Below are positions 1 to 5,612 of a stretch of DNA of 5,612 nucleotides, piece after piece (position 1 is the stretch's first letter; every line of letters begins with the position of its first letter). The stretch is taken from positions 1 to 5,612 of the forward strand of contig JAPLPI010000347.1 of assembly GCA_026400305.1 (NCBI GenBank), read 5' to 3'. The translations under genes and the position numbers were made by a program. Origin of the DNA: Alphaproteobacteria bacterium. Lineage in GTDB: Bacteria; Pseudomonadota; Alphaproteobacteria; Micropepsales; Micropepsaceae. The notes below the pieces were generated by a model, which had not been told where the DNA came from, did not search any database, and saw only the letters and a list, made by a program, of their open reading frames with translations.

Positions 1-53
1 CCTCTTTGTTTTGTTTTGAAATGAATTTTATGAAGGGGTGGCTTCGCGCGCAT

Positions 54-75
54 ATGGCCGAAACATTTCGGCCAT
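54..75. repeat. 10-bp perfect inverted repeat
   Basis: The arms ATGGCCGAAA (54-63) and TTTCGGCCAT (66-75) are exact reverse complements around a 2-base centre. As RNA this folds to a 9-bp hairpin with a 4-base loop; as DNA it could be a dyad operator. It lies 13 bases upstream of a second hairpin with a T-tract, so both may belong to the end of a transcript entering from outside the window. No gene is visible close enough to assign it a job. Confidence 0.6.
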
Positions 76-82
76 TTCACGA

Positions 83-104
83 GCATTCCCGAAAGGGGTT
101 TTTT
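83..104 (+). terminator. Possible weak rho-independent terminator
   Basis: CCC (88-90), a GAAA tetraloop (91-94) and GGGG (95-98) are followed directly by six T's (99-104). The stem is only 3 G-C pairs plus one T-G wobble, so it is short for a terminator. The stable tetraloop, the immediate T-run and the stronger hairpin at 54-75 make a transcript end plausible. Any gene it serves would lie left of the window. Confidence 0.3.
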
Positions 105-309
105 GCACCTGATGGCGCACAAGACATACTATTATTAGCAGTTTCCAAAAAAAATAGTAAATCTCGCAGTCACTGAAAAGTCAACGAGAGGGGCGCCAAT
201 ATCCCTCTAGTAAATACTTTTTAAGCGCGTTGGACACAAAGTGTTTTGTCAAAAATTCGTCATGCAGCGAAGTATTGCCACGTCCCATACGCGCCGGCTG
301 CTATAGGTT
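105..309. other. AT-rich stretch with no supportable gene
   Basis: This segment is clearly richer in A and T than the rest of the window and includes an A8 run at 148-155. An inverted repeat pairs AGAGGG (187-192) with CCCTCT (203-208) across a 10-base loop. TATTAT at 130-135 resembles a -10 box, but no -35 box sits at good spacing. I see no convincing open frame, RNA gene or promoter pair. It is probably intergenic. Confidence 0.5.
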
Positions 310-661
310 TAAGCCTTTCCGAGAGGTCCTGTGCGGAGACACAGAACATCCTCCGAATCGCCGCCACATGCCAGCGCGTTATCGCGTTCAAGAACCTGGC
401 TCGGCTAGCGCGCTTGGTCCGCCATATTCTGGCGTCCATCGGCCAAGGTGGCGCGCGCCCTGAGGCCTTGAGCTTGCGTTGATATCTCCAGTGGCGCAGG
501 GCGCTGACCAACTGATCGCTAGCGCGATCTTACTGGCCGGGGTCAAGGACTGCGGCTGCGACTATGTTGGGATCCAGCCCACGGCTAAGCGTTTCGGCGA
601 TTTCTATATGTACTCTATTAAGCTCCACGGCTCGTCACCTGACAGTTTTGTCGCAGTGTGA
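310..661 (+). pseudogene. Decayed SLOG-like (Rossmann nucleotide-sensor type) gene remnant
   Basis: Motifs appear in the order expected of SLOG/DprA-like proteins, but not in one frame. At 335-361 the reading is GDTEHPPNR, close to the GVTGHRPNR motif near the start of such proteins. From about 369 the next frame gives a helix-like stretch ending LVRHILASIGQG and PEALSLR, which stops at TGA 480-482. From 479 the first frame resumes with LISPVAQGADQLIA, close to the family's SPLAEGADRLVA motif, then a YVGIQPT...RFGDF stretch, ending at TGA 659-661. One missing base near 478-480 would fuse SLR to LIS. A second shift is needed between about 365 and 380. I see no start codon with a ribosome site. 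The family match is from memory and the edges are approximate. It could instead be chance open frames in GC-rich DNA. Confidence 0.4.
514..529. repeat. 6-bp inverted repeat, TAGC loop
   Basis: GATCGC (514-519) and GCGATC (524-529) are perfect reverse complements around TAGC. It lies inside the decayed gene region, with no T-run after it and no gene start nearby. Function is not evident and it may be chance. Confidence 0.35.
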
Positions 662-679
662 TAACTTGTCATTAAGGTT

Positions 680-744
680 CCTTTGCTTTGAAAACAAAGG
701 CAATGCTGCTAGGAAACCTAGGATTTTGGCGGAATGTCCGCCGA
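680..744 (+). promoter_or_regulatory. Leader with three successive small hairpins
   Basis: Three potential stem-loops sit in the leader of the cytochrome gene. The first is CCTTTG (680-685) with CAAAGG (695-700), or alternatively CTTTG (686-690) with CAAAG (695-699). The second is CTAGG (709-713) with CCTAG (717-721). The third is GGCGGA (728-733) with TCCGCC (737-742) around a 3-base loop, extendable by one wobble and one A-T pair. The third ends 8 bases before the SD, so it could affect access to the ribosome site or be a protein-binding dyad. TTGTCA at 666-671 resembles a -35 box, but the matching -10 region is poor, so I do not call a promoter. It matches no riboswitch I know. Confidence 0.35.
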
Positions 745-752
745 CTGGGTGT

Positions 753-757
753 AGGGG
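753..757 (+). promoter_or_regulatory. Ribosome binding site fixing the cytochrome GTG start
   Basis: AGGGG lies 7 bases before GTG 765. This is the only in-frame start just upstream of the signal peptide that has both an SD and sensible spacing. TTG 762 would leave only 4 bases. Confidence 0.6.
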
Positions 758-764
758 TTGGTTG

Positions 765-2114
765 GTGGCGGGCTTTTGGCAGGGTGAGCGTGCGCGCGCC
801 TTTGGCTTGGCGCTACTTTTGGCGCTTTTTGCGACCCCGCTTTTTGCCGCCAGTGCACCGGGCACCCATGAAGGCGTTGCTTCCTGTGGCGGCTCGACAT
901 GCCACGGGCGCCTAGCGCCCACCGGAAAAACCGTCCGGCAGAACGAACTAATAACCTGGCAGGAAACGACCTCTGCCGCGGGCTCGCACAGTCAGGCCTG
1001 GCTGGTGCTGAATCGTACGCGCGCGCAGAGCATCGCCCAGCGCCTCGGCCTAGGGCCGGCACAGAATGCTAAGGACTGTCTGGGTTGCCACAGCGAACCC
1101 GCCGCGGCGCGCGGTTCCAAATTCCAGGTTTCCGACGGCGTCGGCTGCGAAGCCTGTCATGGCGGCTCAGGCGGATGGCTGGTTAGCCATTATGCGGTGA
1201 ACGCCAGCCATGCCGACAATGTGAAGAACGGCATGACCGCTATGGAAGATCCGCGCGCGCGCGCCAATCTGTGCCTCGACTGCCATTTCGGCAGCGCCAA
1301 GAGCGGCCAGTTCGTAACCCACAAGATGATGGCGGCGGGTCATCCGCGCGTGTCCTTCGAGCTTGATCTCTTCAGCTCGCTGCAGCGCCATTACGACTTT
1401 GACTCCGACTATGTGAAGCGCAAAGGCCTGTCCAGCGGTATCAAGTTCTGGGCGGTGGGGCAGGCGCTGGCGGTGGAGCGGCAGCTTTCGCTGTATGCCG
1501 ATGGCGTGCACACTAACGAGGGTGCCTTCCCGCAATTCTATTTCTTCGATTGCCAAAGCTGCCACCGCCGCATTTCGGATGAGCCCAGTGTGGCGCTGAC
1601 CGCCGAGGCTAATCCGGCGCGTGACTTGCCGCCGGGCGCGCCGCCCTTCAATGACGAAAACATAATCATGCTGTCGGCCATCGCAAAAGTCGCGGCGCCG
1701 GGCGAAGGCGCCAGCTTCGATGCTGCAGCGCGCGCCTTCCATACCACCATGGCACAGGCCCGTGATGCGACTACTGCGGCTTCGCAGCTTGCGGGTGCGG
1801 CCCGCAATCTGGCTGCCGCGATGTCCAACCATGCCTTCAGCCGTAGCGAGACCTTCGCGGCGCTGGATGCGGTGCTGAGCGGGGCGGCTTCCCGCTACAC
1901 CGATTACCAAGGCGGCGTCCAGGCTGTGATGGCTGCCGACACTTTGCTCAATTCGCTGGTGGCGCAGGCCCATGTCAATCGCGCCAGCGCCGAAGATCTG
2001 CAGCCACAGATCAACAAGCTTTATGCCGAGGTGCATGACACCAATGCCTGGCACCCAGTGGAATTTCGCGCCGCGATCCGGCAATTGGCTGGCGCGGTAG
2101 GGAGACTGAAGTGA
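765..2114 (+). CDS. Exported multiheme c-type cytochrome (c554-like family)
   Basis: A 449-residue secreted cytochrome, expected to carry electrons in the periplasm. Residues 1-28 form a Sec signal peptide: a short n-region with two Arg, a Leu/Ala core, and cleavage likely after Leu-Phe-Ala. Four standard CXXCH heme sites are visible: CLGCH 105-109, CEACH 128-132, CLDCH 170-174 and CQSCH 263-267. Residues 41-47 read CGGSTCH, a CX4CH motif of the kind that binds heme in some cytochromes c3, giving up to five hemes. His75, His142, His149, His186 and His193 (in AAGHPR) are candidate axial ligands. Residues ~300-449 are Ala-rich and helical with no heme motif. The frame is open back to 564, but that extension would bury the signal peptide behind ~67 unlikely residues, so I chose GTG 765. 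The stop overlaps the next gene by 4 bases. The cytochrome call is firm; the c554-like placement rests on motif style and is weaker. Confidence 0.88.
   Translation: MAGFWQGERARAFGLALLLALFATPLFAASAPGTHEGVASCGGSTCHGRLAPTGKTVRQNELITWQETTSAAGSHSQAWLVLNRTRAQSIAQRLGLGPAQNAKDCLGCHSEPAAARGSKFQVSDGVGCEACHGGSGGWLVSHYAVNASHADNVKNGMTAMEDPRARANLCLDCHFGSAKSGQFVTHKMMAAGHPRVSFELDLFSSLQRHYDFDSDYVKRKGLSSGIKFWAVGQALAVERQLSLYADGVHTNEGAFPQFYFFDCQSCHRRISDEPSVALTAEANPARDLPPGAPPFNDENIIMLSAIAKVAAPGEGASFDAAARAFHTTMAQARDATTAASQLAGAARNLAAAMSNHAFSRSETFAALDAVLSGAASRYTDYQGGVQAVMAADTLLNSLVAQAHVNRASAEDLQPQINKLYAEVHDTNAWHPVEFRAAIRQLAGAVGRLK
2099..2105 (+). promoter_or_regulatory. Ribosome binding site for the lipoprotein gene
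   Basis: AGGGAGA sits inside the last codons of the cytochrome gene, with GGAG ending 6 bases before GTG 2111. This strong site, together with the lipobox 21 residues downstream, supports the GTG start despite the overlap. Confidence 0.7.
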
Positions 2115-4144
2115 TTGCGCGTATCCGTCCGCTGCTGAGCGTCGCATTGAGCGGACTTTTGGTGTTGAGCGCCTGCGGAAAAAATGATGGCAGCGCCAGC
2201 TCCAATACCAGCGCGACCAATTCCACGCCCAGCCTGGCCACCGTCACTGGCAGCACTGCCGCGGTGACCAACGCCACCGCCACCACGACCGTGCCGGCCA
2301 GTGTGTTCAACGTACCGGACACGCAAAGCCTCAGCGGCGGCGATGTGCAGAAGATCATTTCGCGGGGCGTGGCCGAAGCTGCCGCGCAAGGTAAGCCCGC
2401 TTATATCGCTGTTGTGGACCGTGTCGGCAATGTGCTGGCGGTCTACAAGATGGCTGGTGCGCCTGATAACGCCACCTTGCGAGCCGCGCCCAATCCGGCC
2501 AGCAACACCGACTTGGAAGGCGTTTCGGTTCCCGCCGCGGCCGGTGCCATCTCCAAGGCCATTACTGGCGCCTATCTGTCCAGCGGCGGCAATGCCTTCT
2601 CCACCCGCACGGCCAGCGAGATCGTGCAGCAATTCTTCCCGCCCACGGCTGTGATCACGCCTGGCCTGGAAGGCGGCCCGCTGTTCGGCGTGCAGTTCAG
2701 CCAGCTTCCATGTTCGGATCTTTCGGGGCGCTTCAAGCCGACCGGCGGCTCCGGGGCTTTCATCGGCCCCAAGCGCTCGCCGCTGGGTCTGTCGGCCGAT
2801 CCCGGCGGCTTTCCCCTCTACAAGAACGGCGTGCTGGTGGGCGGCGTCGGCGTGATGGCCGATGGCGATTACGGTTTCGACGCCGACGTGTCCAATGTCG
2901 ACAATGATATCGAGGAAAATATCGCCCTGGCCGCGACCACCGACTATGCGGCGCCCTCCAGCATCACCGCTGACCGTGTTTCCCTGGACGGCATCCTGCT
3001 GCGCTACAGCGACGCAAGTACCTCCACCCTGAAGTCAAGCCCCGCTTCGGCGGCCGGCTTTACCAATTCGGCCGCGGTCGGAACTTTGCAGGTTATTACC
3101 GGCTATACCAACGGTACCATCATCGATGGTCAGGTCTATGGCACCGAGGCTTCGGGTATCCGCAAGGCGTCATCCGCCGAGTTCAACAACCTGGATGCCT
3201 TCGTCCTGACCAATGGTGCGGGTAACAACCGCTATCCCACCATCGGCGGCAGTGACGGCGCCGATGTCGGAACCCCGCTCAGCGGCACCGAAACTGGCGC
3301 AATATTGGAAGAAGCCTTCAAGATCATGTCGCGCGCTCGCGCCGCCATCCGCCAGCCGCTGGACAGCCGCGCCCAGGTCTCGATTTCGGTGGTGGATACG
3401 CGCGGCAAGATCCTGGGCGTGGTGCGCGCGCCCGACGCGCCCATCTTCGGCATCGACGTCTCGCTACAGAAGGCTCGCACCGCGGCCTTCTTCTCCAGCA
3501 AGAATGCGGCGTCCGACCTTAATGGCGATCCCAGCAGCGATGTGAGGACCTTCATTCCGGCGGCCCGCACCTTCCTGAACGATACAACCGCCTTCACCGG
3601 GGCCACCGCTTTTTCCTCGCGCGCGATCGGCAACCTGGCGCGGCCCTTCTTCCCTGACGGCCAGTTCAACAATCCCAACGGTCCCTTCTCGCGACCTATC
3701 GCCAAGTGGAGCCCGCTCTCCACCGGCCTGCAGTCGGCACTGGTTCTGACCAACCTGGTGCAGCATGTGACCTTCGTGAAGGGCGCCTCGGCCACCGACA
3801 CGCCGTCGCGCTGTAGCTTCATTCCGGACTCCGGGCCCGGCATCAACCGTCTACAGAACGGGATCCAGATTTTCTCCGGCGGCGTGCCGATCTATCGCGG
3901 CAGCCAGATGGTGGGCGCGGTCGGCACTTCGGGTGATGGCATCGATCAAGACGACATGATTTCGTTCCTGGGCGTGTATAACGGCGGCCAGCGTGTTTCC
4001 GGCCTCGGCGAGGCGTCCAACTTCATCCGCTCCGACAATGTGGTCATCCAGATCAGCGGCAACTCGGTACGCCTGCGATATGTCAATTGTCCGTTCGCGC
4101 CCTTCCTGGGCACGACCGAACAGAATGTGTGTCAGAGCAAATGA
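2111..4144 (+). CDS. Lipoprotein with two HbpS/GlcG-like heme-binding-type modules
   Basis: A 677-residue lipoprotein. Residues 1-21 are a signal sequence and LSAC (19-22) is a lipobox, so Cys22 should be lipidated. Position +2 is Gly, not Asp, consistent with sorting to the outer membrane. Residues 23-70 are a Ser/Thr/Ala-rich linker. Two related modules follow, ~73-301 and ~390-659. They match in VVDRVGNVLAVYK (101-113) with VVDTRGKILGVVR (427-439), in AFSTRTASEIVQQFFP (162-177) with AFSSRAIGNLARPFFP (500-515), and in GFPLYKNGVLVGGVGV (233-248) with GVPIYRGSQMVGAVGT (591-606). Each ends in a short (L/V)RLRY or LLRY strand. This is the pattern of the HbpS/GlcG family (Pfam PF03928 type), whose founder binds heme and whose other members have unclear roles. 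Single domains are typically ~140 residues, so both copies are enlarged. No CXXCH is present; cysteines after lipidation are 201, 568, 660 and 674. Heme binding is inferred from the family and the cytochrome neighbour. The start and stop overlap both neighbours by 4 bases. Confidence 0.82.
   Translation: MIARIRPLLSVALSGLLVLSACGKNDGSASSNTSATNSTPSLATVTGSTAAVTNATATTTVPASVFNVPDTQSLSGGDVQKIISRGVAEAAAQGKPAYIAVVDRVGNVLAVYKMAGAPDNATLRAAPNPASNTDLEGVSVPAAAGAISKAITGAYLSSGGNAFSTRTASEIVQQFFPPTAVITPGLEGGPLFGVQFSQLPCSDLSGRFKPTGGSGAFIGPKRSPLGLSADPGGFPLYKNGVLVGGVGVMADGDYGFDADVSNVDNDIEENIALAATTDYAAPSSITADRVSLDGILLRYSDASTSTLKSSPASAAGFTNSAAVGTLQVITGYTNGTIIDGQVYGTEASGIRKASSAEFNNLDAFVLTNGAGNNRYPTIGGSDGADVGTPLSGTETGAILEEAFKIMSRARAAIRQPLDSRAQVSISVVDTRGKILGVVRAPDAPIFGIDVSLQKARTAAFFSSKNAASDLNGDPSSDVRTFIPAARTFLNDTTAFTGATAFSSRAIGNLARPFFPDGQFNNPNGPFSRPIAKWSPLSTGLQSALVLTNLVQHVTFVKGASATDTPSRCSFIPDSGPGINRLQNGIQIFSGGVPIYRGSQMVGAVGTSGDGIDQDDMISFLGVYNGGQRVSGLGEASNFIRSDNVVIQISGNSVRLRYVNCPFAPFLGTTEQNVCQSK
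2327..3013 (+). repeat. Module 1 of the internal protein duplication
   Basis: Encodes residues ~73-301 of the lipoprotein, the first HbpS/GlcG-like unit. Landmarks are VVDRVGN (101-107), SKAITGAYLSSGG (148-160), Cys201, GGFPLYKNG (232-240) and the tail SLDGILLRYSD (291-301). All except the lipoprotein linker have counterparts in module 2. The relation shows at protein level; I see no long DNA identity, so the duplication is old. Boundaries are approximate. Confidence 0.6.
3278..4087 (+). repeat. Module 2 of the internal protein duplication
   Basis: Encodes residues ~390-659 of the lipoprotein. It opens with a helix (393-413), then VVDTRGK (427-433), SLQKARTAAFFSS (451-463), Cys568, GGVPIYRG (590-597) and a tail NSVRLRY (651-657). 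It is about 40 residues longer than module 1, with extra sequence around 465-500 and 516-590. The last 18 residues, with Cys660 and Cys674, have no counterpart in module 1. Confidence 0.6.
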
Positions 4145-5612
4145 GAAAACTCCGCCCAGTTCTTTTGACGGCTTTTTTTACCACTTCGCTGCTGGCGGCG
4201 GTGCCTGCTTTGGCGCAGGGGCAGGCCAAGCCCGAGGTGTCCAGGCCTGATGTGGCCCAATCTGTTGCGCCGAATTCCATTGCCCAACAAGTCGTGGCTG
4301 CTACGCCCGACACCGCGAGCGCTGCCAGGTTGCGCGCCGCCGAGAAGCTGCAGGCCCCGCCGGCGCTGGTATACGATCCTATTCGAAAGCAGGTGCACCT
4401 GGCCCAGAACGACCAGGTGCCGGTGACGCAGGACTCCACCGAGGGCCGCGACATTCCCGGTCGTCTGCGTAATTACGAAAAGTCTTTGCTGCAGGACAAT
4501 CCGGGCGCGGTGATCGCGCCGCCACCCGAATCTTTCCCTACCGAAAACTGGGTTCCGGTTCCCGACCGCTGGCGCATCGTGGATGCGCTGGGTGTGGGTG
4601 GACAGTGGTGGGATCCATACAACCAGAACGTTATCAAGGGCGATCGCCCCATCCTTGGCACCGATGACTGGTTTCTGGACCTGACCGGCGTGTCCGACAG
4701 CGTGGCGGAGCTGCGCTCCTTCCCCACACCGGTCAGCATCCAGACCAGCCAGCGTCCCGGCAGCCTGGACGTGTTCGGCCAGGCCGACAGCAGCGTCTAT
4801 GTCCAGACCTTCATCGCCGGCGCCGACATCTACAAGGGCTCCACCGCCTTCAAGCCGCCGGAAATAGAATTCCGCTTCGCCGTGGCGATGAACGTAAACT
4901 ATGCCATGGTGTCCGAGCGGCGTGTGCTGTCGGTGGATCCGGCCCAGCCCACCCATCGTCTCGACGGGCTAGTGGGCTTGCAGGAAGCCTTCCTAGATTA
5001 TCACATCCGCAATGTGGATGACCGCTACGACTTCGATTCTGTCCGTATTGGTATCCAGCCTTTCACCTCCGACTTCCGCGGCTTCCTGTTCCAGGACAAC
5101 CAGCTTGGTGTGCGTCTGTTCGGCGACCGCGAGAACAACCGCTATCAGTACAATTTGGGTTTCTTCGCGCGGCTGGAGAAAGACACAAATTCGGGCCTGA
5201 ACGACATCACCCAGATGGTCCGAAACGACTATGTCGCCGTAGCCAACGTGTATGCCCAGGATCTGCCGGTGCCCGGCTTCACTTCCGAGCTGACGGCCGT
5301 CTACAATATGAACCGCGAAGCCAGAGACATCCACACCGACTTCAATGGATTCCCCGCGCGTCCCGCGCTGTTGGGCGACATCCGGCCCCGCGACTACGAC
5401 GCGGTTTATCTCGGTTATTCCGGTGATGGCCATTGGGGCGACATCAACCTGACCGTCACCGGCTACGGCGTACTGGGCCAGGATCGCAACAGCTTCTTCA
5501 CCGGCCGCTCGGCGGACATTTCCGGCTACTTCCTGGCAGCCGAACCGTCGATGGATTTCGACTGGATCCGTGTGCGGCTGTCGGTGCTCTATGCCTCGGG
5601 CGACGACAATCC
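4141..5612 (+). CDS. Probable outer-membrane beta-barrel protein (3' end outside window)
   Basis: The frame is open from ATG 4141 to the window end: 490 full codons with no stop, so the gene is incomplete here. Residues 1-25 are a Sec signal peptide (RKLR n-region, hydrophobic core, cleavage likely after Ala-Leu-Ala). Residues 26-~140 are a polar, Pro/Gln/Ala-rich extension, probably periplasmic. From ~155 on the sequence is rich in aromatics, Asp/Asn turns and alternating polar/apolar strands, as in Gram-negative barrels (for example EFRFAVAMNVNYAMV at 243-257). Landmarks are QWWDPYNQNVIKGDRPILG (155-173), TSDFRGFLFQDNQLGVRLFG (309-328), EKDTNSGLND (346-355) and ASGDDN (485-490). The last recalls turns in alginate-export-type porins. 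I recall similar unnamed proteins beside cytochrome genes, but cannot verify this. No CXXCH or lipobox is visible. The SD is weak (AGAG at 4134-4137), so translation probably depends on coupling through the ATGA overlap. A likely role is the transmembrane sheath or channel partner of the upstream cytochrome and lipoprotein; a substrate porin is the main alternative. Confidence 0.75.
   Translation, partial: MRKLRPVLLTAFFTTSLLAAVPALAQGQAKPEVSRPDVAQSVAPNSIAQQVVAATPDTASAARLRAAEKLQAPPALVYDPIRKQVHLAQNDQVPVTQDSTEGRDIPGRLRNYEKSLLQDNPGAVIAPPPESFPTENWVPVPDRWRIVDALGVGGQWWDPYNQNVIKGDRPILGTDDWFLDLTGVSDSVAELRSFPTPVSIQTSQRPGSLDVFGQADSSVYVQTFIAGADIYKGSTAFKPPEIEFRFAVAMNVNYAMVSERRVLSVDPAQPTHRLDGLVGLQEAFLDYHIRNVDDRYDFDSVRIGIQPFTSDFRGFLFQDNQLGVRLFGDRENNRYQYNLGFFARLEKDTNSGLNDITQMVRNDYVAVANVYAQDLPVPGFTSELTAVYNMNREARDIHTDFNGFPARPALLGDIRPRDYDAVYLGYSGDGHWGDINLTVTGYGVLGQDRNSFFTGRSADISGYFLAAEPSMDFDWIRVRLSVLYASGDDN

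Noticed and set aside
21..176. 51-codon ATG frame at the left edge
   Set aside because: It has no SD at useful spacing, resembles no family I know, and runs through the perfect inverted repeat and the T-tailed hairpin.
179..235. Integron attC-like site (CAAC at 182-185 and GTTGGAC at 229-235)
   Set aside because: The left core breaks the RYYYAAC consensus, and the inner arms do not pair with each other as an attC hairpin needs.
260..511. 83-residue minus-strand frame opposite the decayed gene
   Set aside because: It starts at TTG without an SD, resembles no family, and is explained as the shadow of GC-rich sequence on the other strand.
666..694. Sigma-70 promoter with TTGTCA at 666-671
   Set aside because: The -35 match is good, but the sequence at 16-18 base spacing matches the -10 consensus at only about 3 of 6 positions.
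1167..2147. 326-residue minus-strand frame opposite the cytochrome
   Set aside because: It is antisense to a gene with clear heme motifs and signal peptide; its composition is a typical GC-rich shadow.
4132..4956. 274-residue minus-strand frame opposite the barrel gene
   Set aside because: The + strand frame is longer, starts at an operon junction and has a clear signal peptide; the minus frame has no recognisable domain.
1..5612. CRISPR arrays, tRNA or rRNA genes, insertion sequences
   Set aside because: I saw no spaced direct repeats, cloverleaf pattern, ribosomal RNA sequence, intact transposase or paired terminal repeats.

Overview
The window looks like chromosomal DNA from a GC-rich Gram-negative bacterium. 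Three consecutive genes encode exported proteins: a c-type multiheme cytochrome, a lipoprotein with a clear lipobox, and a beta-barrel-like outer-membrane protein. Codon use in these genes is strongly GC-rich at third positions, while the first ~230 bases are AT-rich. A proteobacterium is the natural guess, possibly an alphaproteobacterium, but nothing here fixes the taxon.

Layout. Positions 1-229 hold no supportable gene. They contain a 10-bp perfect inverted repeat, a short GAAA-loop hairpin followed by six T's that may end an upstream transcript, and another inverted repeat. Positions ~310-661 hold what I read as a decayed gene. Motifs like those of SLOG/DprA-type Rossmann nucleotide-sensor proteins appear in order (a GxTxHxPNR stretch, then a SPVAQGADQLIA stretch), but in two reading frames and with no sound start. 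Positions 662-764 form a short leader with three small potential hairpins ahead of a Shine-Dalgarno (SD) sequence and a GTG start.

Positions 765-5612 are one tight operon on the + strand. Gene 1 (765-2114) is a secreted multiheme cytochrome with four CXXCH motifs and one CX4CH motif. Gene 2 (2111-4144) is a 677-residue lipoprotein carrying two diverged HbpS/GlcG-like modules. Gene 3 (4141 to beyond the window end) is an exported protein that looks like an outer-membrane beta-barrel; 490 residues are visible and there is no stop. Each junction is a 4-base start/stop overlap (GTGA, then ATGA), so the genes are probably translationally coupled and work together.

Most interesting reading. A periplasmic multiheme cytochrome, a probably outer-membrane-anchored heme-binding-type lipoprotein and an outer-membrane barrel in one coupled operon resemble the parts list of a porin-cytochrome conduit for moving electrons across the outer membrane. 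The proteins are not recognisable as the MtrABC, PioAB or Geobacter types. This is a hypothesis from gene content and order; the electron donor, the acceptor and any complex are unknown.
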